This document shows positions 43,979 to 56,175 of a stretch of DNA of 64,000 nt, in pieces; within the stretch, counting starts at the first letter, position 1; each line of letters begins with the position of its first letter. A program made the position numbers and the translations under genes. This DNA comes from Megalonaias nervosa. Lineage: Eukaryota; Mollusca; Bivalvia; Unionida; Unionidae. The notes beneath the pieces are model-generated. The model saw only the letters and a program-made list of their open reading frames with translations, was not told the origin of the DNA and searched no databases. The stretch is taken from contig JAECUM010001106.1 of NCBI GenBank assembly GCA_016617855.1, forward strand, positions 62,001-126,000, read 5' to 3'.

Positions 43979-45359
43979 CATTCATGGATACTGTATGACT
44001 GTCAGCTTTCTCATACTTCTATGAACATAGACAAAAATATTTATACTTGTATCAGAGCATGTAAAATAAAATAAATCTCTGATGAGTGAACGTATTAGAA
44101 CTTAGTTTATAATCCAGTTTAAGAAAATAATGCTGCTTCAGAAATTACCAACACAACTCATTTACAGGACTTGTCTCCACTTCTGGTGCTAGTAATATTT
44201 ATATTTCATATGGAAAGATTTCAAGTGTATTTTCAACAAAAGTCACATGATTATTCACAGAATTTTATTAGCTCATCATTATCAAGTACTTTGTGTAAAG
44301 TTTGTCTTTATTAGCATCATGTTATGTGATATAAATCGTATGACACAGTGATATTACGATTAGCAGAGCCATGTGGCAATGTCATCATTATGACTTCCCA
44401 TGTAGTGTTATAATAGAATTTCCAACTTAGATACTAATGATGGACTTTTAATGTAGAAATCCCTTTATAATACATATGATACTAGCTTCAAGAGGGTTGT
44501 CATATTTATTATTTGACTTTTTATTTTTCATATATACAAAATGAGCAGTTTGTAAAAGATCTATTCTACCATAGTGCATTTAATTTGCTGATAACATAAA
44601 ACCTTGTTGTGATTTGGTTCGATGCATGCTTAATCTTACATGTGATAAATTTGTATTGCATAAAAAATACATATTATAAACCCTTTACACAATCTCATGT
44701 AAGAGTTGTCTCCCAATTTTATTGTGTGTTGAAAACAAAACTCAAGATGTCAAGTCACTTCCCGACACCTATGAGATGCAAAGAATAAGTGACATGTTAT
44801 AGGTGGTTCTCATATGTTTAAAGGCATTAAACTTTAAATAAAAATCATTGAGTACATTGTTTTCCTTTTCACTTTGTATTAATATGTTTGCATATGTTTA
44901 TTAACAAACTTGTTCTTTGTAATGAGCATCATTACCCCTACAAGTCATTGTATCCTGTTGGATTTATTTATTTATTCTGAGCAAGACTTTATTTAAACTG
45001 AGGATATAAGGTTATTATATAAGCTTTATATTTTACAGTCTTTATTTTTACGCTTTGCATCTTTAATCAAGGTGGAAGGTACTTAAATACCCCACGTCCA
45101 CACAGCATATTTTCCAGATACATCAGAGATGATGATCGCTTTGTTATCCTCATGTTTTCTTTAGGCAAGTTTTTGCAAAATTGTGTTTTTAAATCCATTC
45201 TCTGTCGTTTATTAGTTTAAATATCCCTCCTTAAAGAATATGTAGAACCTCAATTTCTCAAAGCAAACACCATATTTTTTTTAAGATCAACCAACTGTAA
45301 GGTCACGTCAACCTATGGTTTGCCCAGTTTGCTTCTGTCAACATTTGCTTGTTACCACA

Positions 45360-46360
45360 CTTGAGGCCATGTTCCTCCTTCAATTATGATCAAACTTAGA
45401 ATATATGCTTTTATCGTTAAGTTTTTGAATTTGATAATGGCTTAAAATTCATGCAAATTAAAGAGGTGATCTTGCATCTGATTGGCCAAGCTTGTCACCA
45501 CCCATGAAGTCACATTTCAGGTCTGATTGTCATCAGAATTGAAATACGGGCTTATATCATTAACTTCTTGTAGGAATTTTTTTTATAATGTGTGAGATTC
45601 ATGCATATTAGCTCATTAACCCCTGGAGGTTTTTGTCGTTTTCGCCTGCAATGCGAGTAGGAAACCCATTTTGGGAGCTATTTCTGAATACATCCTAATA
45701 CATCGACCTCCAAGACATTTCGGTTAACCTAATGCCTAATTGTGTTGGAAACATCGTTTTTCATTGGCTATTTCGCCTGAGCATGAGCAGAAGGGTAAAA
45801 GTTGGACTTTTTTTTTTTTTGCTTAACGGACCCGTCATTTTCGTGTCGAGACCATTCTTTATTCTAAATGCCCATCTTATCCTACTTTTTGCAAAGGTTC
45901 ACCTGTCTGTGTGCAGTTCAGACCGGTCTGTCTTAGATCTGAGGCCAAAAAGTCTAAAATCCGGACACAAAATCGGATTCCGACCTCGAGCGAATTTCGG
46001 CTGGAAAAAACTTGGGTCCAAAAAGTTACGTTTTTCCCTCTGTATTTTGTAGTGCAACTAGAACATCCATATTATTTGGCATCATTGTAAAGCTACATCT
46101 GTCTACCTTTCTATAATACCACCCACTTTATTGTGTCGTACATGACCTTGACACTACAGAGCTCAGAAGTAGGCTACCACCTCCTGCCCTGTAAATGCGG
46201 CGCCAGGGGTTAATGAGTTAAATGAGGTGATCTTGTATCTGAATGGCTTAGCTTGTTACCTCTGAAGTCTGGAGACTATATTTCTCATCCAGTTTTGATA
46301 AAACATGGTAAATATGTTTATATTTTCAAGATCTTAGATGAATTCTATTAATGAGCGAAG
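45360..46360. repeat. About 150-bp degenerate tandem repeat hosting the TTAA element
   Basis: GAGGTGATCTTG(C/T)ATCTGA at 45463 and 46226, and ATTCATGCA(A/T)ATTA at 45448 and 45598, mark successive copies. The TTAA element lies inside one of them. Confidence 0.65.
45620..46209. mobile_element. piggyBac-like non-autonomous element (590 bp, TTAA flanks)
   Basis: It begins CCCCTGG and ends CCAGGGG, immediately flanked by TTAA at 45616-45619 and 46210-46213. Its composition is visibly richer in G+C and CpG than its surroundings. The only open frame (45732-46052) has no transposase motifs. TTAA duplication and CCC termini are hallmarks of piggyBac. Confidence 0.75.
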
Positions 46361-47430
46361 TGTGGAGAATAGTTTACAAATGACTATGTTCTTACAATAC
46401 TTTATAAGCCGACTTAGTAAAATGGTCGACTGTTATGCTGTATAAGCCTTGTGGACAATATTAGGTGCACTTGGGCCTCTTGTTCTCTTTCATTATTTAA
46501 TAAGAGACAGAAATCTTTGCCACACCAATTTATGTCCAGTCTCTCAGAGTTGATACTGCTATGAAACATCAGTGTGAAAAGTAACATAGGGATGTCACAG
46601 TGCAATGATTACATTTTGAGCTATATATTTAGTAAGCATTGATTTTACAAAACTTAACAATTAGTTGGAGTTTTCAGTAATTAGCTTTACATAGCTGCCC
46701 AGAGTGAAGATTTATGTGTCTGCATGACTGTAATGAATATAGTTTTTCTGTTTTAAGAACATTAAAAATTTCCTGAGGAAAAAAACCAAGATTGTTTCAG
46801 TGAATGATTGTGTTATGTTTAAACATTCTTCTGAATTTTTTGTCAGAGCTCTTATTATTATAAAGTTAAATATAGACCAATCTACATTTCTCCTAAGTTC
46901 CTATTGCATAAGGTCAGATGTCAATTGGTGTAAAATTATGTTTTGTTCATTATGGTGTTAATTCAGTTCTGTCATAAAAATTATTTAATCACAAAAACAT
47001 ACAAAAATTTGGATTAAATTTTTAAATAACATACCTATGATCTGTATTTATTTCTGCATGAATGTGTCAAAATTCCATCCAAAATGGTGATAATTTTATT
47101 CTAAATGACCTCTGAACTTTGGAGCTCTTCAGTGCATAAAATTTTTGAAAAGGCAGACAAATTCCTAGATCATCTACTGAAATCATCAATTAAAATATTT
47201 CTGGAACATGCAGACATACATGATAATGCTTTTATTATATCAAGATACATGTAAAATCTAAATTCTGTGTATCTTATGTTTAGGATTTAAGGAAAGAGAA
47301 AAGTAAACTTTAATTTCATTTGTCAGTAAATAACATTTGTGAATAAACCATTGTGAAAATTCCTGGTTCACACATTGTTCGTTATATATACAAAATTGTG
47401 TAGCAGTGGTATGCAGGTTATTACCATATA
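46360..47430. other. Intergenic, no feature seen
   Basis: AT-rich. No coding, RNA or repeat structure was recognised. Confidence 0.55.
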
Positions 47431-47435
47431 TACCT

Positions 47436-47615
47436 ATATACTTGCTTATTAATTTAGTCCAACTGCAGACTGCACAGACTTAGATCTACCATTTCATATG
47501 TGCTGGCAGGTTGGGGTCGATGCAGTTTGTTAGGAATAATCATTTGAACAAACAACATAGACCATAATCTGCAGGCTCTTTGTTATTTGCAGTTGGATTC
47601 AACTTGTGAGTACAT
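47436..47615. mobile_element. Two-hairpin MITE copy
   Basis: ATACTTGCTTATTAATTTAG at one end and AACTTGTGAGTACAT at the other. It holds a degenerate stem with GCACAGACTTAGATCTACC and a second with ACAACATAGACCATAATCTG. Confidence 0.82.
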
Positions 47616-47629
47616 ACAGTATGTTGACC

Positions 47630-50600
47630 ATTAACCAAGTTTTTACAGCTTTTGACTTGATGGTTTGAAACAAGTTTTGTTAAAAATGTGCCTATTCCAA
47701 TCAGGAGTTTTACTTGACTGGTGTAATAGATTTTTTAACCAATGAATTGCTTTGTGATGGATAGCTCAAAGGTTAATCATACAAATAAAACAATTAATAA
47801 TTAGTATTATCCTCAAGTTCATGAACTAGAATTTATACTTTGAAGCAATCCAAATTTATTTTAGCATTCTTCTTTGAGCCTGTTGCTTGGTTTTGGTACA
47901 TAGATGCATCATATTTTTAAAAATATTTTTCTCCATGTGAGAAAATTTAATTATTTGTTGCAGGTTGCAGAACCCATCTCGCCATTCAGCATCACTCCAT
48001 CATCCAACATTTCCATTTGTTCCTGGAGTTTTCTCCCCTTCCTGTCATTGACATTATTCTAAACTGACCATGTTTATATAATGTTCTTCAACTGCCAGTG
48101 CTGAACAGCATCTTGTATTCAGTTGATTCTTGTTTTATTTTGCCCCATTGCCTGTAGCCTGAGCATCTTAGTTTGGTCTGGACTGTATGGCATGGTAAAT
48201 TTGTTAGCATGATTGCATGACAGTGACTTGATGTAGACATACCAAATGCGACAGCCATGTCTTTATACATATGTAAATGACCTGATTAAATTTTCATGTT
48301 GCGATTAAAGAGATTTTTCCATTGACTGAACATTGTTTCACTTTTTGGGTGAAAAAACTTTTATAACATTTTTTTTCGGACACAAAAAAACTGACGTAGA
48401 CAAATGGAATTCAGTAAGTTTATTTGTATACACAGTTATGTGGATGGCATGATTTGATTTAAGTACCATTTAAGTAATTTTCCATTTAAAGTACTTATAT
48501 TTAACTTTTGGATGTTTTGTGGGTTTACTGTTTAGCCAACACTTCTGTAGCTGTATAAAGTTCTACTTCTTTGCATCATGTCAGTAGCATCAAGTCATCT
48601 TCCTCTGACCTATTTTAATCTTCTTTCTGTGTTTACATTTTTTTTTAATGATGGAATTTAAGTTAGTAATTTTCAAAACCCTTATTGCATGGTATAACAG
48701 ATTTCTGCTATACAGGACTAAATACATAGACACCCGAGCCATGAAGAGCATGTCATATAAGTTGATATTATTATAACAAAATAAAACACATATAAAATTT
48801 CTTGTACAGTTTGCCTCAACTAACTCAGATAAGCACTATTCATGGTGCAGATGGAAATAAAATAATTTCTGTAATCAACCTTTTCTTGGCATACATGTAA
48901 GACACTGGATCAGTTTGGAGCTTGCAAGTCTGGGTACATAATTAAGTCCAGAGGATCTTTACTTTGTGATCATTTCAAATGTAAGCCTTAGTGTGCAAAA
49001 GATTAATATTATTGCACAAGTTTCATTAATTTCATTTGAAAAGGGGACCAATGTAAAATTCCATTTATTGCATGATGTTATGATGTCATTTGTGATATCA
49101 TGAAGTGCTGTGATATGCATTACATAAATGACAATTATGATATGGGGATATTAACAAATAACACAGTAGACATGTGATAAAATGTAAAACCAACCTTGGT
49201 CACAGTAGTACAATCTTTTATTGAACTGCTAATTTTTTTTTAGATTTGTACAATATAATTGGCTGCATTTAACAAAATCTATGCCACATCATCGTGATTA
49301 ATATATGAAGTAAAATTCACTGGTTCTGTATTTTGCAACCTCTGTTGCATGACAAGTACATAGATAATACATGCAATAATACAATGAAAAGAAAACGGCA
49401 CAAAAAGACAATTGGTTGAAATATGGCAGATTATATATAATCACAAAACAATTATTGCCATGTAAAACGTCATGATGTAATGGCCCGTGTTGTATATTAA
49501 AGTTTTGTGGATTTACGCTGTCCAGACTTAATTGTGTGTGGGTAGGCGAGTTTACAAAAGTTGACCAGGTAGTTTTTTAGTTATGTATAATCATGCGGTT
49601 TGGGTAACTTAAGCATCAACAATCATTAAGAATAAATATTTATTCATTTCACTTTCAACCTTGCCATATAGTATAACATTGCCATATTATTTTGTAGCCA
49701 TATAGTATAGGCCAACACTTTCTAGCAAGAATATGGTTTTAAAAAATTATTGATACTGGTATCTGTATTTTCAGTTGCAAACATTACTGCACATTACTGC
49801 AAAACCTTTTGAATAATGAAGCATGGTGATGTCCTTGAGTTGCCCCCTTTGTATACAATGAAAAACATCAACTTCTCAAATGTCACTTGGCCTACTTGAT
49901 AACTGTTGGATATGACAATACCTTTACATAAAGGTCTTGGTAAACAGTAAGTTTTAGAATAGATTCTGAGTTGTTTTAAGGCTAGATCTTGTGGTATAAA
50001 AAGGTTTATAAAACTTACTGTGTAAACCATGTACCGTGTTATTACATCATAAACCTTCAGGAAGTTGAAAGTTGCATTTTCTACAAAGCATTCAGAATTG
50101 GTGAGTGAAAATTGGTCTACTTGGAGTTCTCTGTTGACCTTCAGGATTATTGTGTGCCAACTAGAGAAAAGACGGCAGTATTTTTCAATTACAAGAAACT
50201 ACGTTTTTATGCTAAAATCATTGACAGCTGCAATTTAATTTGCAGCATAATCCCTTTTTGATTGTTAGACCATTCCTACATTAAGTTGCCATCGGTACAT
50301 GTGACTGGTCTGGCTTACAGCTTATGAACAATCTAACACAAGTACATAACCTCTGCAGTTAACCTCTGCTAATGTGGATCCAGAAATGTGCAGACAAGGA
50401 GACAAACATGGAAAGTTTAGATGGCAGCTAAATTAGTGTCAGTGAAACCAACAATAATGCAGATACGGTCCAAGTTTTATAAACTAACATGAGAAGACTA
50501 TGAAGGTTATGGGTTTCAGTGCATTATCAGTGAATTTGAGGTTGATCAGTATCATAGGCTGGTTGTGAAAGTGAGTATATACGGTAATGAATCCCAAAAG

Positions 50601-51400
50601 TGTCGGAGAAATGATCATTAAATTGATGTAAGAAATAAATGACAATCAGGATATGACCTTTGAAACAAGGTTTTGAACGATACGATAAAAGATCCACTAA
50701 ATACTCTATTTAACCATGAAGCTAGAAAGGTTTCGAAGGGACATGGATGCATTGGCCTCCCCACCTTGGTGTAAACAAGTTGTGCAATAGTAAAATAATG
50801 CTGGCAGAATGTAGGCATTTATATATGAACATGTAAAGAACACTTAAAATGGCTTATAACAATATGTTCATGGGATGTCAATCATATGTTGGTTAGACCC
50901 TTTGCACTCACTGACAGAAAAGTAAAATCTTTGCATACAATGAAACATTACAGCTTTGCTGGATTAGACGGATCCAGTATCATAGTGAAAGCTACAGGAA
51001 GTGTACATGATAAAGCGTTTTGGTAATCCTTCTTGGGTGGGAATGTAGATTGTATTCACTTTAAGAGAAAGCAATATAGTGTATGTGGCAGTGAATTTGA
51101 CCCTTCTGCTATCTGAAAATAATGGAGTACATTACAAATATAAATATTGTTAATATTTAATATACATCTTTGAAACTGAAAAGTTGTATTTTTTTTTAAA
51201 ATGTGCACTTAATATTTCATTATTTTCTCTTTGACTGAAACCTCTATTTCTCACACACATACAAAGCAAGAGAACTACATTCACTCTCACTGAATAGTGC
51301 TATCAGTTGGAAATTCTTTAAATGTTGTGTCAGAATAAAGAAATATTGCTGAGATACCAACATTTGTGTAAAGTTTAATATTAATCTTTTAGTCACAAGT
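47630..51400. other. Intergenic, no feature seen
   Basis: AT-rich. All short frames lack domain signatures. A chance acceptor at 47963 opens a 31-codon frame, but with no partner exon. Confidence 0.5.
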
Positions 51401-51408
51401 GTTTTCAC

Positions 51409-51445
<37 letters not shown>

Positions 51446-51660
51446 GAGTCAAACCTGTCCTAATGGTCACCTGTGTTGAGCAGTCACTTGGTTTCAATGG
51501 CCATTCTAATTCCTCCCAGCCACCCCAACTCCAGTCAAATTTCCTATATAAGTGCATTGTATTTAATGATCATCTATCTTCTATGGTCTGCAGTGCATGT
51601 GTTTCATAACCAAACAATGGTTTCACCCTCCTTCAAGTAGTGTCTGGAGTGTACCAGCAG
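51409..51660 (+). repeat. Dispersed repeat with (TA)n(CA)n head and AGTCAAACCTGTCC body
   Basis: (TA)n 51409-51425 and (CA)n 51425-51445 run directly into GAGTCAAACCTGTCCTAATG and GTCACCTGTGTTGAGCAGTC. An inverted relative ends at 52606. Confidence 0.65.
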
Positions 51661-52496
51661 TGGCTGCACCAAGTATGCAAATTAAACACTTGTTTGATGA
51701 GCAAGGCATTGTTTAGATAAAGCACTTACTGTGAATTGATATTTAAGCATTTCATATCTTGACTGTACTTGCCACACTGTCAGTCAAACTCAAAAGTGTC
51801 AATTGATCGGCTTTGAAAGTAAGGTGCTTTTTATCCTTACAGGATAGGATCAAAGCAATTCATGTGCTGGATGGCTGGAAATGTAGTTGCGTTACTGCAG
51901 CAGCTGGAAGTTGCCTTTTTTGTCAGTGTGGTATAGTTAGATATCTTCATCTATTTGCTTGTGAGTTAAAGCTATCTCTGAAGAAAAAAAAATGTCTTTG
52001 AGAAGATATACAAGTTACATTCCTTTTTATCAGGGTCAGGGGTCATTCAATATTCAAAAGTCTCTGAAGGAAGATGAAATTTCGGTTCATGGGTCACAAT
52101 GAATGGTCATATACAACTTGTTTTGACTGTCTGTTTATCACAGGTTTCTCACACAAGTTGACTGTCTTTTGATCCAGGTGAGTTAAGCAACTGACGAATG
52201 CAGATATTGTTTTTATAGCATGAACAAAGTAAGATTGGTATATAATTTTAAGTCAGTGATGACTTCATTTCTAGGGTGGATTAAAGTGACTAGGATACAG
52301 TAATCTTTTGTGGAACATAAATTTGGGAGAGAAAAACATGAAGCCACAATTAGGAATTTATTGTATAGTGTACATAAAACAATCTTATTAATGTAATAAT
52401 AATAATATTATTATTATTATTAACAATATTCAGTGCATTATTTTTTTTACATAAATATTATAAGGTGAACTCATATATACTGGTTGCATGTAATTG

Positions 52497-52551
52497 CCAG
52501 TTTTGCCTTTTCTCTTGAGTGTCCACTATTGACAGGTTTGATTCTGTGTGA

Positions 52552-52606
<55 letters not shown>
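52497..52606 (-). repeat. Inverted copy of the microsatellite-headed repeat
   Basis: The reverse complement reads (TA)n(CA)n, then AGAATCAAACCTGTCAATAG and TGGACAC, matching the repeat at 51409. The arrays are (GT)n 52545-52570 and (TA)n 52571-52606. Confidence 0.65.
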
Positions 52607-52610
<4 letters not shown>

Positions 52611-52949
52611 CAAGTTCAGACTGTAATGATATGTATAAGTAAATTCAAACTGTGTAATGATGTAATAGCACTAAAAGCATTATACTATATCTGATACCTA
52701 CTTTTATTTGATAGAAGAATCTAAAATTGATGACATAGATATTTTGACATCTCCTACATGTTAGATCTTTATTTGTTTTGCACACAATTACTACACAGAA
52801 ATGGAAATAGTTCTTTTACACAGTATTTTTCTTACTTTGTCAATGATAATTATTTTTTTAAATGTACAAATATTTTTTTTATAAATTACAGGTAGTATAT
52901 CCTTAGCATCAAAGAGTCAGGCATTACTCAAGCAAAATGCACAAGAACA

Positions 52950-53300
52950 TGACAACAGAATGATATGCCCCTTGTTGACCTCATGCAAAAATGTTTCACA
53001 AGCTTTAGATCAATTAATCAAAAGCCAAACCATTTGTGGTACTAGTTACAAAACAAGAATTATATATTAAATACTGTTAACACCAAAAAGGGATACAACT
53101 CTTTAAAAATCTATCAGATTCTCTAAGCATGATTGCAATGATATCTTCCAAGTTTCAAGAAGGTCCATGGAAAGATGCAGGAGTAGCTGGACACACAAGA
53201 ATTTGGAAAATACGTTCACATACAAGAGATGGACAGATGAGTCTTATTGCTTTAATCCCCTGCCATATTCCTAGTGGCAGTGTAAAAATAGTCAAGAGTG
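52950..53300. repeat. Dispersed repeat of a type common in mollusc genomes
   Basis: AATGATATCTTCCAAGTTTC, then AAGAAGGTCCATGGAAAGAT and AGATGGACAGATGAG resemble the dispersed CCAAGTTTCA...GTCCAT...GGACAGA repeats I associate with molluscs. The frame at 53129-53320 derives from it. Confidence 0.4.
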
Positions 53301-53529
53301 GATATTTTTATCAAGCATGAATTATGTAATTAATGCAAAGGTTCTATTGTGGCATAGTTGTTTAGAAAATTTTGAAGATTCAATAAAATAAAGGGCAAAC
53401 ATAAGGGTGAAAATTAGTCCCCAAATTTTGATGCAGCAAAGAAAGAGGTTAAAAGTCACTGAAGCAGGATGAAATGGTCTAATGGAAAATATATCCACCC
53501 TTGAAGTGTCATCATTATTCAAGTAAATA

Positions 53530-53615
53530 AATGTAACCTACTACACACATGTAACCAAATCATTCACTTGGTATACACACATGTAACCAAATCATTCACT
53601 TGGACACACATGTAA
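53530..53615. repeat. Short 28-32 bp tandem repeat, three copies
   Basis: ACACACATGTAACCAAATCA plus TTCACTTGG. Confidence 0.88.
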
Positions 53616-53710
53616 CTTGGTAACAACAAGCAGAATTATTAACATGTGGACAAACGTGGAAAATGCTAGTGAGCAAAATGTGTACCTTCAACACTATCTG
53701 GAGTTTGTAA

Positions 53711-53792
53711 ATATATATATTTACTTATAAGTTGAGTCAAACTTCAAACAACAAAGACCCTGATCTGCTGTAGCATTATCTGCAGATCATGC
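53711..53792. mobile_element. Two-hairpin MITE, stem-1 half only
   Basis: TTTACTTATAAGTTGAGTC, ACAACAAAGACCCTGATCTG, loop, then CTGCAGATCATG. Truncated after stem 1. Confidence 0.75.
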
Positions 53793-54411
53793 TCAAAGAA
53801 CCATAAATGGACTTTATTATCATGTAGTGGAAGTTAGATATATAGACTAGTTAAAGTGAGTGTTGTACAAAAATAATTTGGCAGTATGTTTTGTGTTTGT
53901 ATGCTGGTTCTACTCTGCAATGATTTGGCCCATTTATGACAAAAAACTGAAACTGCAAATCCAGGTTAGTAGCAAAAATAAAAGTACATTTTTCAAACAG
54001 TTTCCTGCAATTGTGTCATGTAAGATACAGATTATGCTTTTTACTGCTTATATTAGTAATATTTATGCTTATACCACTCCAGGGGTTGGCATGTATGTTT
54101 ATATAATAAATTTATAAAAGATGGTGAACAATGGAAACTGATGCGAGTTTTAATTTCCATTTACAATAGCATGACCTAAAATGCTCAGTACTAATGTAAT
54201 GACTGATACTGCAGTATTAAATACAAAATTACTCAGTTTATCAACTTTGTTACTTCTAAAATTTCATATGATATCCATGAATTAATACTTACTAAAACTT
54301 ACGTGATCTAATAAACTTGGGAAGCATATGAGAAATGTAACAAAATTAAAGTTTGAGAAACTGAAATGTTAAAGTCTAAAATATTCTTAAGCACACGTCC
54401 CTATTTAACAT

Positions 54412-54630
54412 TAGTCACTTTTTATCCATGAAAATATCCAACATATATGGATCACGAAATCACATCATTATCTACAGTTAGACACCATTTATCCATGAAA
54501 ATATCCAACATATATGGATCATGAAATCACATCATTATCTACAGTTAGACACCATTTATCCATGAAAATATCCAATATAATGTATGGATCACGAAAGCAC
54601 ATCATTATCTACAGTTAGACACTGTTCATA
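54412..54630. repeat. 67-69 bp minisatellite, three copies
   Basis: TTTATCCATGAAAATATCCA, then ACATATATGGATCACGAAAT and CACATCATTATCTACAGTTA. Confidence 0.94.
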
Positions 54631-54639
54631 CTCAATAGA

Positions 54640-55750
54640 TATGTTAATGGTGAAGCAATTTCTAATTCAAACATTAGTAGTTTCATGAAATACAAAAATA
54701 TAAGTTTTTACTTCATATTTGATTTTATTGATCACATGTATTCCACTAAGGAAATCCAATACAAGACTGCGTTTTTATTACTAAATACATTTCATTCACA
54801 TAATTGATGAATAAGAATCAACAGAGCAGGCCAGCTTTCTCAAAACCCATTTTAATCTTGTCTGCCCCAAGTGACAATTTGTCCTATGTGGAGATAATTG
54901 ACTTTTTTTGCATGAATTCGCTATTTTCAGTTTGATGTAGACATCATCTGAGTACATCTTCACTGGCCTCCCATACATGTAACATGCAATCACCTGGGCC
55001 ATGAAAGATAAATCTGGAGATTTCAACTTATGCATGTATGCAGCTGGTACAAACAGTGGTATGACATGGTTTTGCTTTATATGACATCGCAGTTTCTGCT
55101 CGTGATTTTACCATGAAAACATCAAAGAGCATTAATGCCGTTTTGATAATATCAGCTATGAGGCAGCGAGTCTTGTCTTGAAGTCACATGATATCATATC
55201 TGGTCAACAAACCGAGAACTCCTAAATGTCAGGCCTACCCACAATGGCATGAGAGTTTGCTTAAAGTTTCCTGCTTTGTGATCACTGTGATAACACAATA
55301 TGATAGTTGAAAGAGCGTAACTCAATATTGCCTGAAGTGTTTATGTATGGACAAGTATTGCATTGATAGAGCCTGCTTTTGTGGTCATTGGTTTTGTTGT
55401 AGTGCCTAACCCCTATTAGTCGAGAGCTTTGTTTTCATAGCAGTCTTAAAGTACACTGAAAAAACTAAATGCAGTGTTAATTACAGTAGTATAATTGATT
55501 AAGTTTTAATTACAGCAGTACAGTTAATTACACTTATATGCTGGTACATGCATGCAAATAAATGTAGGGATCTTCTTTCATTCAGATCCCTGAAATCATG
55601 CTTAACGTGCAACAAGTAACTTACCTAATCAAACTTCTTTTTAGTTCAGATGATACATCCACACAAAGTTGGGTACCCGCAAGTGTTTTTTTCAGAAACC
55701 AAACCACAAAATTTTGATACCCATCAATTTAAAGTGACTCAAAGCCTTTG
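54640..55750. other. Intergenic, no feature seen
   Basis: No coding or structured signal was recognised. The frame at 54796-55035 (-) has no known motif. Confidence 0.5.
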
Positions 55751-55752
55751 CT

Positions 55753-55961
55753 GTATATACTCACATACAAGTCTGATACAACCGCAAACTGCATAGACCC
55801 AAGTCTGCAATTACATAATGTGGCAGCAGATCTTGGTATATGCAGTTTGTTATGAGTAATCAGTTGAGCAAACAACATAAACTCTAGTCTGCCAGTGCTT
55901 TATCCAACAGTAGATCTGGGTTTATGTTGTTTGCAGATGGACCCGACTTATAAGTGAGTGC
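55753..55961. mobile_element. Two-hairpin MITE copy, opposite orientation
   Basis: Ends TATATACTCACATACAAGTC / GACTTATAAGTGAGT. Here the GCAAACTGCATAGACCCAAG stem comes first and the ACAACATAAACTCTAGTCTG stem second, the reverse order of the 58485 copy. Confidence 0.9.
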
Positions 55962-55994
55962 CTAAGGTACTTCATTTTAACTGTACCCTTTCTT

Positions 55995-56175
55995 TTTGTC
56001 AGTGTGGGTTTGAGTCTTTCAGCCAGTGGGGGATTGTGAGAAAGCTTGCCAGTAGCTTCCTGTGGGTCGGTGGTTCTTACTGGTGTTTCTCCTGTGTTCT
56101 TTCTCCAGTATTTATAATGACTGCCATTGATCATACACTGAAAAATGGCATTAAACCCAAAACAACAACAACCAT
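55995..56175 (+). mobile_element. tRNA-derived SINE, family A, 5'-truncated
   Basis: It starts at the B-box region (GTGGGTTTGAGTC) and continues GAGAAAGCTTGCCAGTAGCT, GGGTCGGTGGTTCTTACTGG, then ATGGCATTAAACCC and a (CAA)n tail. The large minisatellite starts directly after the tail. Confidence 0.88.

Noticed and set aside
45732..46052. 106-codon frame inside the TTAA element, tested as a transposase
   Set aside because: No DDE or piggyBac motifs, and a hydrophobic/basic mixture typical of chance.
47963..48060. Good pyrimidine tract and AG followed by a 31-codon frame
   Set aside because: No partner exon and no family similarity. It is probably a chance acceptor.
51842..52001. Acceptor ccttacag followed by DRIKAIHVLD, considered as the last ArfGAP exon
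   Set aside because: It starts with DR like the family tail but runs on for 50 unrelated residues. The DHYGS exon at 40518 fits length and sequence better.
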